Below, piece after piece: positions 1 through 9,940 of a stretch of DNA of 64,000 nucleotides. The translations under genes were made by a program, and so were the position numbers. Within the stretch, counting starts at the first letter, position 1, and every line of letters starts with the position of its first letter. The stretch is from Cyanophora paradoxa (Eukaryota; Glaucocystophyceae; Cyanophorales; Cyanophoraceae). The stretch is taken from assembly GCA_004431415.1 (NCBI GenBank), contig QPMI01000005.1:992001-1056000 (forward strand), in the 5' to 3' direction. The notes under the pieces are model-generated. The model saw nothing but the letters and a program-made list of their open reading frames with translations. It had not been told where the DNA came from and searched no databases.

Positions 1-3000
1 TAAAAGTGGCATCACCGCCTTGAATTCTCTCCAAGATTCTATTGCAAGCACCGCGGACGGTGCTAGCAAGAAGGGGGAGTGGACGCCGTGAGGGCAAACA
101 GGGCAAGCCGCAAAATCAAAGGCTCGATTGCGAGCTCGAGCTCGTGGCCCGGCTGCGCGCGCGGCCCAGCGACGTGCCTTCGAATTCAAGGCTCTAGCTA
201 CGGGGCGACCCCGGCTCCAGCGCTAGCCTTAATTACACTGCACATGCTACTGTAGGCACAGCTCAGTCCCCCGAGCCCTCAGGGCCTGGGCCCTCGGAGA
301 GCGGACCCTAGCCTGATCATGAAGCCCATCTGAGCTTGCTGTTCGCACGAGCCGCTGAGCTTCAAAGGCTTTTCAGAAGCTCCGGTTCTCGCTCCGGGAC
401 ATCACCGGGTACCTGCCTGCAGGCTGCCGCTGCTTTCTCGTGGGCTCAAACACCAGCCCCGGGCTCGCTCAAGCTTCTGGCCACGAGCGTCAGCGCCGGC
501 CGCGGGGAAGCCGGCCGGCTCAAGCTCGAGCTCGCTGGGAGAGTCGCCGCTGCGGCCCAGGTTCAGCCACCAAGCCTAGCTATAGGCCATGAAGCCTTGA
601 GGCTGCAAGCCGCGTTACAGCTGAGCCTGTGACCGGCCCGGATCTCGAGTCTCAGATCATCGGATCTAGATCTAGAGGTCGCACACAAGACGCCCCTCTC
701 GCACTCACAGCCTTGAACTTGGGCTCCGTGGCTCGCGATCCGATGATCGCCAAGTTGGGCGTGCATGCCGCCAAGTGCCGCCGGGCCGATCATTACGCCA
801 GTGCCCCGCACGGCCGTCGAATTGTACCCACGGCTGGGCAGCAGCCGCCGCCAGGGTCTATAGCGAGGCCCATGGCTCGCCCTCGGCGTGCCACGCGTAC
901 GGTGCACTTCAAATCGCTTTTCGCAGTGCCGCCGTAGCGCGAGCTGCCAGCGTACTGCTTATCCGCCGGGCTATCATGGTATACCGTTTTCGCAGCAGGG
1001 CCCTTCGGGATCCGATGATCCGGCCCGCGAAACCGGGAAATTCACCCCGCACGAGCCTCGAGCTCGGCCGCGGAGGCCCCTTGCCTTCGACCCCCTACGA
1101 GTTTTCTTGCGGTGAAGCATGCGAAATTCGAATGACTCCGACGGCGCCGTGCTGGCGTCGCCTGCCGCTGCGTGCACAGCTGCAGCTGCCGATCGGCGTT
1201 GCAAGCACGGATCCAATTGCAACGCCCAGCAAGCACGGGTCCAAGCACGGATCCCTACAAGCTTAAGGCCCAGCCGCTGGCGGCGCCTCGCGCGCCAAGC
1301 CTGTCCCCTGCGGCTTCGATTCCTGGCCAGGGCCCCACAACCCAGCGGCCACGCGCTTCGCGGCTGCAAATCGCTTTGCATTCGCAAACCGAACTCGGCT
1401 GCAGCTGCAGCTGCACTCAGTGACTGCGGCAGCTGGGCACGGACTCAGATCGCAACTGCAGCTAGCGCTGACTACCCCGCGCCGTGGCACCCGGCCCGTG
1501 GCAGCTAATTCGAAGCGAAAAGCCTCCTCGGCCCCCCAAGCTGCCGCTTGAGCTCCTGCAACCCGCGGCCCTGGCCCAGTAGCGCGGCCTGGGGCTCAGC
1601 GGCTGGTCATGAGCCTCGGAGATCTAGCGAATGCCCTGCGAGCCCGGGCGCATGTACAGCGCCGGAACCTCGCGATCGCGTGCGCAGCCGCGGCCACGAT
1701 CGACTCGCAATATCGATCGGCGAGCTCGAGGCCCGGCCGCCGGGCGCATCACCCTCGCCGAATAGGCGCGCGCTTGGCTGCGAGCACCACGGCGGTGCTG
1801 GCGACCTGGCCGCTGAGTGGCCGCCGGACTCGGGACGCGCGAGGCTGCACAAGCCGACCGCCGGACGTAACCGCCGGCGCCGGCGCCCTGAGCCTCCTCG
1901 AACGCAACCCCGCTGCAGCCGTCCTCTTAAGCCTGCGCCCGCCGCCCCAGCGCTAGCGGCATATTTTCGCGACCGAGCGCGAAACTAGGTCCCAAGACTC
2001 CCAACCCGTGGCCGGCGGGCGCCGAAAGTCGCGATCACGCGGCCACGCGAGTGCCGTTTCGAACTCAAACCGTGGCCCTGATTCAGCCCGCCGACGCCTA
2101 GCACTGCGGCACCTCGGCACTCGTTAGCCACGGTCACGCGCACGGTCTCAATCATGAGGCCCGGCGCTCCGGGCCGGCCCGCGGGACCCAGTGAATCCGC
2201 GGCCCCACGTGCACTGGCCACGCGTACGGGCCAGCTGATCATGATCATAGGCCTTGCGGCCCAGCCTGCAGCTGGTGGCCCCAGTCCCAGCTGCAGGCCT
2301 GATCATGAGCGCCACCTAGCCTCGAAATTCCGAGCTCGGATCCGATCGGTGTTTGGCCGCGGGCGCTGCTAGCTATAGTGGCCCAGCGGACGCCGGATGC
2401 GAGAGGCTGCGCACTGCGGCAAGCAGATGAAACCGCTCGCCGCGGCGCCTCAAATGCGATTGCAACTGCGGCCCCCGAGGCTCTCTCGAGCTGGCGCCTC
2501 CGTGCCACGGTGGTGCCAGGCCTAGGCTGCCCGAAGGCTTGCCGATGACAAAGGCGTAGCGGATGCCCGAAGGCCTCGGCCAGCCTGAAGGCTTGCCGAA
2601 GGCTGCCCGAAGGCCTCGGCCAGCGCCAGCAAGCTGTTAAGGGCGTATACGTAGCGGATCCGCGTCCAATTTTTGCGTGCATCCAAGACAATCGGCTCGG
2701 CGATATGGCGAATCGATATCCGAGAGCCTGCAGCCGAGAGTCCGAGCCGACTCGGCGATAATCGATGTCTGATTGCGCACGCCTTCACCTGAAGCATATG
2801 GGCGTCCTGGGCGTACGGCCCCGGGCCGGGCCCCGCGAGCCCCGAGGCGGCCTAGGCCTGGGCCTGGGCGCCGGCTCGGCGGTCATAGCTCGCCTGTCAG
2901 CCGCTGAGCTGGCGTCTCGCCGAGTCGCCGGAGCTCAGCGAATTCGCGGCGAGCCTCGGCCTCGCGAAAACCCGTCGCCGGCCCGCGGCCGGGCAGACGA

Positions 3001-5040
3001 TCGCGATGAGACCGTCGAGCTTTAAGGCCCTAGATCTGGTCACGGCCGATGCCGACTCGGCGAGTTCTGCTCTGAGCTTGTCTCTCAAAGCCTAAGCTCG
3101 AGTTCAGCAACTTCAGCTTCGCCGCCGGGCCGTGCCCGAACTCGAGGCTGGCGCTCTAGGTTGGCGAAGCTACGGGCTAGAAGCGGCGAAAACCGCCCCG
3201 GCCGCGAGCTCGCTGAGCCCGCCGAGACACTAGTACCGCTCTCACTGATTGAGCATCTGGCCCCGCGGGCCGGAAGGCGCACGCAGCGCGGCCGTGAGTT
3301 CGGGCCTTGGTCATGAGCACCGCGAAAACGTCGGGCCGCAGCGCGAGCTCGAGCCTCGCCCCCGGCCCGCTTCATCAATATCAGATGATGACACTGCGGA
3401 GCAACGGGACTTCGATGCCCGTGCCTGCAGTCCCCTCCGAGGCTGCGCCGCAGCCCTGAGCCTCGAGCCCGGACCCTGGCCAGCTGTGGCACGGACCGTC
3501 GGACAAGCCTCGATCGATGCATCGACGGCCCCGGCCCGTCAGCTGTAGCCACACAATTCGCGGGACGGTGACTGGCGAATTCGAAGCCACCGGACCGGGG
3601 TTCGAATTCGGGACGACCGTCGAACAGGCATACGCATCCGCGCCGAGCCGCGCGCCGCGGCGCACTGCAACGCTGCGGCGAGGGTGGCTGAGCGGCGCTG
3701 GCAGCGCTATAGCTATAGCCCGTCCATTGCAAGAGCAGTGCTGCCGTTCCGATTGGAACCCTGAGCACCGGCTCGCCCGGCCGCGGCAAACTCAGCGGCT
3801 CCCAGCGCCCGGCCTCGCTGCACTAGCGCCAGCTGTGGCGCTAGCCTTGCCGCAGTGCCGAAAGTTAGATTTTCGCACCACGACATGGCCCTGGCAGCCT
3901 GCCCAGCGGCCCGCGAAACGCGATCGCACTGTGGCGAGGCGGTAGACCGGCGCATGCCATGATCATGATTATGAAGCAGCCAGCATGGGGTCCAACCCGC
4001 CTTGAGCTGGCGTTCACGTGCCGTGGCACTGCGGCACGCGCATGCCATCACACCGATCATGGTCCACGCGTACGTGCGCTTTCGCGCCGTGGCGCAGACG
4101 CGGCGCCTGTGCATGCCCCGTCACAGTGTCGCGCGGACAGGCCCGGGACCCGTCTCGGTGCACGTGATCCTTGAGTTCGATACGCTACTGAGCGATTTCG
4201 CTCCTGCGGCCGGCCCGGGATCTTATTCCCGGCAGTGGCGCGGCGGACCTTAAATTCTGCCCCGCAGCTCAGCCATTTGCGCACACAAATAAGCGTGGGA
4301 CCGAACTCGATACAGTTATCGATTTCGCACCCGACGGCGGCGACCCAGGATCTTATTCCCGGCAGTGGCGCGCCCTGAAGGTTTAGCCCGCAACGCCTGG
4401 CCCGCAGCCGCGAAACGTGGAAGCGCTGTCTCTGGCACGGGTCATGACCAACGCCACAAGCCGCAGGCACACTGGCACATGCAGCCGATTGCAAGCGCTA
4501 TGCTATGCAAAGCCGGCGCCGTGTTCTGAAAGCTTGACTGACGTGCGTGCACTCAAGCCTCGATCCCCTCGAGCTCGACGCTCGACGTGTTTGAGCCCGA
4601 CAGAGCGGCACTCGATTTAATCGCAACTTGGCGAAACGACGAGCCCTTCGATGCGCCTGGCGTTTACCGTAGTACGTATACATATACATATACGTAACCG
4701 GCCTCCGCAATCGCGATCGGCCACACCCTGGGCCCAATTCAAACCGAAGACCCCGTATCCGCGGGTCACGTGAGCTTGGATCGCGAAGAGCTTAAAAGCT
4801 AGAAAGCAGCTGCAGCTCGCGATCGGGAAAGAGAGACGGTCGTGGTTGTGCATTGCCACGCCATGGCACCGTACTTTCGAGCTGCATTCGCGAATTTCTT
4901 CGGCGAATAACGCCGCCCCGATCCATTCACGCGCACGGGCCCTCGTGGCTCCAGAGGGCCAGAGTTTTCGCAAATCCAAATGAAACCTCGAAGGTGGAGC
5001 ACCGGGGACGGTGCTTCACCGAAGGGGGGGTGGTATCGAG
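1..5040. other. Gene-poor, palindrome-rich GC-rich DNA
   Basis: No open frame here shows a recognisable domain, consistent splice sites or a codon pattern that differs from its overlapping frames. The striking feature is word usage: short self-complementary words such as GAGCTC, GATCATGATC, GAATTC, AGGCCT, CTGCAG, GCGATCGC and CTAGATCTAG recur every few tens of bases. The non-palindromic word ACTGCGGCA or its complement appears at about 2102, 2412, 3849 and 4029. I treat it as intergenic DNA of unusual composition. Confidence 0.6.
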
Positions 5041-5060
5041 AGCAGTTCGCTGTGCTACGG

Positions 5061-5249
5061 CTTCCGCTCTTCAGCGGAAGAGGAGTACGTGTACGTGCAC
5101 AGACACCCGCTTCCGCTCTTCAGCGGAAGAGGAGTACGTACACCGGCGCCCCAGCAGAAGGCTGCCCCCTGGCCAGACGCCAGAGCACCTCCCCGATTGG
5201 CGTGTGCCTGCCACCATGGCACGCCCCGACTTTCCCTCTTCAGCGGAAG
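5061..5249. repeat. Three copies of a stem-loop repeat (CTTCCGCT-CTTC-AGCGGAAG)
   Basis: A 20-base unit forming a perfect 8-bp stem with a CTTC loop occurs at 5061-5080 and 5110-5129, each followed by AGGAGTACGT. A decayed third copy (left arm mutated) lies at 5230-5249. A half copy, AGCGGAAGAGGAGT, recurs at about 7089-7102. The conserved AGAGGAGT after the stem shows these are copies of a larger unit, not chance palindromes. Function unknown. Confidence 0.7.
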
Positions 5250-5425
5250 AGGAGTCGGGATCACTGAGTCAGACTCGAGTGTGCATGCACAGTCGCGCCG
5301 GCTACGGATTGGAGCTGCGGTCCGTAGGCTGAGCGTAGGCTGAGCGACGTCGACTGAACCTAGCCAAACTGCAACCGCCCTGAGGCCTTCTCACACGGCG
5401 GCTTGCCGGGATCCGGGTCTCGCCC

Positions 5426-5794
5426 TTGGCGGACCACCCTCCGCCTCAGAAACCCATCGGTGGCGGTGCTACTGGGGCTGACGGCCCTCAGGCCCTGTTG
5501 TCACGCGCACTGCCGGTGACCGTGTCCGGAACGGACTGGCAAGTGCTGTTTCGACAGAGCTTGAGAGCCCAGCTACGGCCAGTGCACCGTTCTCACTACT
5601 CACTGATGCGGCATTTTAAGGAACGGAATCGGATCTCAGCGGCCGACTGCATGCCGTGTAACGATGCGGCTATGCGCAAACAGGACTCCCAATATCTCGA
5701 GGGTCTCGGCACCGTGAACATGCAGTCTCACGGATCGCTGCAGCACCCCTTCCTGCGATCATGGTCCGTCAAGCTCGTCAACGAGCCTGGCTAG
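5426..5794 (+). CDS. Hypothetical 122-codon reading frame
   Basis: An ATG-initiated frame of 122 codons with a mixed, fairly protein-like composition. Residues 40-75 include Arg/His/Phe-rich stretches, and the overlapping frames are poorer. The surrounding DNA at 5.4-6.0 kb has fewer of the short palindromes seen to its left, which fits weakly with coding or transcribed sequence. I recognise no family, signal peptide or membrane segment, and no splice partner. It may be a fragment of a transposon protein or chance. Confidence 0.2.
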   Translation: MADHPPPQKPIGGGATGADGPQALLSRALPVTVSGTDWQVLFRQSLRAQLRPVHRSHYSLMRHFKERNRISAADCMPCNDAAMRKQDSQYLEGLGTVNMQSHGSLQHPFLRSWSVKLVNEPG

Positions 5795-5799
5795 AGCCA

Positions 5800-7510
5800 G
5801 ATCACAGGAAGACCAGGCCTAAGGAACGACCGATGGGTTTCGCGGCCAGCACGCGTGCCATGTCTTGACGATGGCCACGTCCATCTTGAGCATCGTCGTC
5901 TGGCTTCATCGCCAGCAGCCGAGCGCAAGCGCTGCCATGCACACCGCGAGAACGAGGGCTCGGTCTCGGGTCCTCGCCCCATCTCGTCCAAGGCCATAGA
6001 TATATGCATTCCCTACGCTCCCTGCGCTTCTTACGCAATTCCCTATGGGAACGTTAACGCTAGCGCGCGTGAATTCGAAGCCACGGGATCGATATTGTTG
6101 AAGCGTTGACGTTGCTACCCTTAACCGCCGCGCGGCTCAAGGGTCGGCCGTCTGAGCGTGCACCCGTGGCCACGCGTACGGTCGCCGCTCGACAACTGGC
6201 CGCCCTTGGATCGCGATCGAGATCGGAGGCTCAAGTCAACAATTGCGAGTCAAGACGGAGGACTGGAGTACTCGGAGGTACGGGCGAACCTCTACCAACC
6301 ATCCTGAACAAAACCCATACTTCGCCCCTACTGTCGGCGCCGAGGATCCCAGGAGGGGATGCCGAGGGCGACGCTGTGATCGTGGTGAGATGTGGTGCGG
6401 GGGCAGATTTCTTTGCCAGCTTTGCCTCAGCCTTGTCCTCTCTCGGAGACGTCGGCCGATCACACTTGCGCTGTCTTGTCGGGCCAAGTGTGGGTCGGTG
6501 GCGTGTTGGCTCCTTGACGACTTTCGTTCCCTTTTCTGGAGCGTGGGCCCTAGAGCTCAGAGGAGTGGTAGAGTGGGGCTTCGTTGGTGCACGGCCCCAG
6601 AAAGGCGTGTAGTCGGCGGCTCACTCTATCGTGCCCCGCTCTTTCGTTGGGCCTGATGGGTGGCCCGGATACCTCCTCGTTGTTTTCTTCCGAGGCGGTG
6701 AAACTTCCCATCCGTGCCCCTCTCCTGCGGTGCTCGCCGTACGGAGCGAGTTTCGGGCCAGTATCACTTTCTGCGATTTTTATGCTTTTCTGCCCTTTCC
6801 GAGCTTATCGCACGCACGCACGCATATGCATGCTCATCCTCACCCTGCCTTGCCTTGCACACGACCTGGACGACCTGGACGGGATCGACCTGGACGGGAT
6901 CTACCTGGCCTTCTCCCTGGCCTGCAGCTGTCTGCATTCCTGCCCCCCGGGCTGTGGCTCAGGTTCCTCGTCTTGGGGCCTGTCGGTGCCCTCGAGCGGC
7001 GCACCCATTGGCGGTGTTGGGGACGCTCTCTTGCGGTTATGCCGACCCGAGTCACGGTTTGACTGGCTACGTCGCGCGGACGCGACGTCAGCGGAAGAGG
7101 AGTTGTCGCATGGCTCGATTCCCTGGCCTCGCGGTGACTTAGTGACTAGAGCTAGTTGGTGCCTGACGCAGTCTACGGTGCCTTAGCATAGTCTCTCTTC
7201 CTGTAGGTTTACCTCGCGGTAGCCTACGCTGGCCTGCCTCTACCTATCCTAGGGGTACAGTGTCAGTAGTCTTCCGGGTACACAGAGAATACACCAGCCT
7301 GCATCTACAGCTGCTCCAGCACAGGGAGCCGGCCCCGCGCTGGACCGCGCGGGCGCCCAATCGGGTGGGAATCCTCCTATCCGACAGTCCGCCTTGCAAT
7401 TGGGCCGTCGATGCCGACGTCCGCCGCCTCAGTCAGTCCCTGCTTCTAATTCTGATCTTTTTGTGGTCGTGAAAATTTCTTGCGGTTTATCTGACGCGGC
7501 GATCATGCAG
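5800..7510. other. Region without a supported gene; possible 5' part of the PMP-like gene
   Basis: Several overlapping frames are open but none shows a domain. A short tandem run built on GACCTGGAC(GGGATC) sits at about 6862-6909. The first convincing exon of the downstream membrane-protein gene starts at 7511, so its promoter and upstream exons should lie here or further left. One possible upstream exon ends at about 7418, where GCCGAC is followed by GTCCGC, in phase with the next exon, but I could not confirm it. Confidence 0.4.
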
Positions 7511-8678
7511 ATTACTTTGAAGCGCACCGCATTCGCGTACAATAAAATCGAGGGCGGAGACGGTGTCGGCAGTGGCGGGGCTGCTAGCATCAGAGGTCCC
7601 GTGGACGGGGTTTTGGCGAGCACTGTTCTGGTGGAGGGATGCTCTTTTGCCGCTAACCAGGTGCGGCGTTTCCAATCAATAAAAGACACATTCATTAACA
7701 CAATTCGTTAATCCAGGCTCCACGACTCGGAGGGGCGCTGCATATTTCTGGCGTTTCAACCACAACCGTTCTCGCTTCCAACTTCACAAGCAATGGTCTG
7801 TCGTGGTGCCCGCTGGACTGCAGCAGCGACGAGCCGTCCTCGAGCGCCGTGGCCGGGATTCCATTCGGAGGAGGAGCGCTGTACATTGCCGGCCGCACGC
7901 GGGATCCGAAGAGTATTGTAGAAGTGCGCGATTCGATCTTCCTCAACAGCTCGGACACGGCGTGCGGAACAGAGCTAGCTGTGGGCCTGGGCCAATCCTT
8001 TGGCGCCGATTCCGGAGGAGGCGCCATTCTCGGACAGCAGCTGCACCGGTTCTCGATCACGAAGACGGACTTTATCGGCAGCCGCGCCGTCGGATCCGGC
8101 GGCTCCGTTTTGGTCGCCGGGTACCCGTCTCCGGGTGAGGAGCCGGACGTTGACGTCCAGGCCGTGCGTTTCGAGAACAGCAGCTGCGGGACGGACGGAG
8201 GGGCGCTCGCCGTGCCGGAGTACATTGCGAGATTGCAAGTCTCAGCGTCGGAATTCGTCCGTTGCAGCAGCCTCGGCGCTGGTGGAGCGCTGGTCTCCAA
8301 GGCCGCATCGACATCGGTGGAGGGCGCGTCTTTCTCCGAATGTGGAGAGAAAGGCTGGACGCAAGGCGGCGCAATGTACATCGAGCATAGATCGTCGACA
8401 ACGATCAGGCGGACGTCGATTGCCGGGGGCCGGGGCCGGCAGGCGGGCGCACTCGTTTTAGCGGCAGGCGCCGCCGGCTCGTCCGCCAACTCGCCCTTCG
8501 CCGCTTCGTCATCGAAATGTGGCGCAAATGGAGGTTCCAGCACGGCTCAGGCTGACGGGCAGGTGCTCATGGAAGACGTCGATATCACAGATGCTCAAGC
8601 CACCGACTACGGCGGGGCGCTGGTGCTGAAGGGCCGGCTCATTCTCGACGGCCGCGCGCTGCGCGTCAGCCGAGTAAG
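7511..8678 (+). pseudogene. PMP-repeat membrane protein gene, 5' portion (interrupted by retroelement)
   Basis: Two exons are visible: 7511-7660 (50 codons, acceptor ...CATGCAG, donor GTGCGG) and 7717 onward, joined by a 56-bp phase-0 intron. The product is Gly/Ala/Ser-rich, with recurring blocks of the type GGA(L/V)-x-(I/V), FxxNxA and C-S-F-x-x-N. That is the pattern of polymorphic-membrane-protein beta-helix repeats, which act as adhesin-like surface modules. No start codon or signal peptide is resolved, so at least one upstream exon is missing from this model. The second exon runs open to 8678, where the antisense retroelement begins at a run of nine T. The same frame resumes at 22469. 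As assembled this allele would yield a truncated protein unless the insertion is spliced out. I am confident in the family pattern but cannot give a specific function. Confidence 0.8.
8662..8678. repeat. Left 17-bp target-site duplication
   Basis: CGCGTCAGCCGAGTAAG at 8662-8678 is repeated exactly at 22452-22468, flanking the retroelement. Both copies are read in the same host codon phase (Arg-Val-Ser-Arg-Val-Ser). The following T of the element's antisense poly(A) tail turns the end of this copy into GTAAGT. Confidence 0.95.
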
Positions 8679-9025
8679 TTTTTTTTTGCAAAAGTGGACG
8701 TCGCATTGATACACCACGGCACATGTATCAATGTTCTACGTGACGCGCCCTTCCGACCGGTCATCTATCTAGCCGAAGATGCTAGCGAGGTGCCGGCCAT
8801 GGGTCGCTCAATATGGGAGGTTCGCCTGAGTGGGGGAGCCATGGTTTTCGGGGATAGCCGTAACCAGACCCGCGCGCCCACCCCTTGATCAACTCCTCCA
8901 TCCCTCATGAGCCCTGGAAGTGAAATGTCTCGCAGTCCGCCGCCCTCCCTTGTCGCCGCTCCGCCACCCCTCCTCCTCCTCACTCTGCCTCCTCCCTCCT
9001 CCTCACCTGCGCCCCAGGACCCCGA
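8679..9025 (-). other. Retroelement 3' UTR and poly(A) tail
   Basis: The last reading frame of the element ends at the TAA near 9026 (minus strand). About 335 bp of non-coding sequence follow, then nine A (T on the given strand at 8679-8687) directly abutting the left target-site duplication. The 3' UTR is pyrimidine/purine skewed and rich in GAGG/CCTC. No AATAAA signal is evident next to the tail. Confidence 0.75.
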
Positions 9026-9940
9026 TTAATCGGTGTCCCGTTCTGTCAAGGTGAAGAAGGTGGTAGGAGGAAGATATGAGGAAGGAGAGGGAGTGGGCGG
9101 AGGCAGCGGTAGGGGGTGGGCAGCGGATGCGGGGCAGGGCAGGGAGCGGTGCCGGGACGGCAGAGTGGAGTGAGCGTGGGCACTGACAGGCGGCGCAGAG
9201 AGCGGGAGTGCGGAGGCGAGGCGGGTCGCGAGGGGTCGGGAGGGGTCGGTCTGAGTAGGGGGGTGGCCGAAGCCAGAGGGGTGGCCGAGGCCGATGGGGT
9301 GGCCGAAGCCGGGGGGGGGCCGAAGCCGATGGGGTGGCCGAAGCCGAGGGGGGGCCGAAGCCGAGGGGAGGGCCGAAGCCATAGGGGTGGCCGGAGTCAA
9401 CGAGGGGTTCGGCACTTGTGAGTCGGTTGGGGCTGGGGGAGGAACCGTAGGGGGCCGCGGGGCGGCACCGTGCGGGGTCCCGGTCGGGGGGGCCGGCTGA
9501 AGCGAGGAGGGGGGGGGAGGGTCGGCTACTTGAAGCGTCGTTAGTGGTTTGTACACTCCAGGTGCGAAGAGGGACGTGATTGTGGGTTGTCCAGCAGGTA
9601 TCGACACCGTTCGCGCTTTTTTGGTCCCGCGCTTGGGGGTCTTGCGACCGGCTGCCTTTCTTTTTGCCGTAGGTACGGGTGGGGCGGGTGCAGAGGCGGG
9701 AAGGGGAGGGGTCATGGGGCGCGGGCGTTTGGGTGCCGGGGCGGGGGGAGTAGCGGTTGTCCGTTTGCGTGAGGCAGGCGACGGGCGAGTTCGTTTCGAG
9801 GGAGGGGCCAGGGGGAGCGTTGGGGCGGGGCGCTTGGAAGGTTGAGTAGCGGACGTAGGGCCCGCGGGCCGAGCGGGCAGGGTGCCATTGTCGGGGTTCT
9901 TGTGGGAAGGCTGCGTTGGGGGTGCAGCAGGTTGGGAGGC
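9026..9940 (-). CDS. Retroelement polyprotein, basic C-terminal tail with NLS and PIP-box-like motif
   Basis: The minus-strand frame is open from about 9940 down to the stop at 9026. It is extremely Pro/Ala-rich and studded with basic clusters of the form PSKRxxP, SRKRT, KRPRP and KRKAAGRKTPKRGTKK, typical of nuclear-localisation signals. Directly after these comes QPTITSLF (about 9570-9592 on the given strand). It fits the PCNA-interacting pattern Qxx(I/L/M)xx(aromatic)(aromatic), except for Leu at the seventh position. Below it, low-complexity repeats of the type RPPxRLRPP and GFGHP continue to the end. An ATG inside this frame (9715) overlaps the stop of the neighbouring frame as ATGA. The frame is clearly coding well upstream of that ATG, so I regard the overlap as a shadow and the join as a frameshift. 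Confidence 0.65.
   Translation of the reverse strand, partial: ASQPAAPPTQPSHKNPDNGTLPARPAGPTSATQPSKRPAPTLPLAPPSKRTRPSPASRKRTTATPPAPAPKRPRPMTPPLPASAPAPPVPTAKRKAAGRKTPKRGTKKARTVSIPAGQPTITSLFAPGVYKPLTTLQVADPPPPSSLQPAPPTGTPHGAAPRPPTVPPPAPTDSQVPNPSLTPATPMASALPSASAPPRLRPPHRLRPPPGFGHPIGLGHPSGFGHPPTQTDPSRPLATRLASALPLSAPPVSAHAHSTLPSRHRSLPCPASAAHPLPLPPPTPSPSSYLPPTTFFTLTERDTD

Noticed and set aside
9712-9715. ATGA stop/start overlap, suggesting coupled translation of a last retroelement ORF
   Set aside because: The downstream frame is clearly coding for about 75 codons upstream of this ATG, so the join is a frameshift and the overlap is a by-product.
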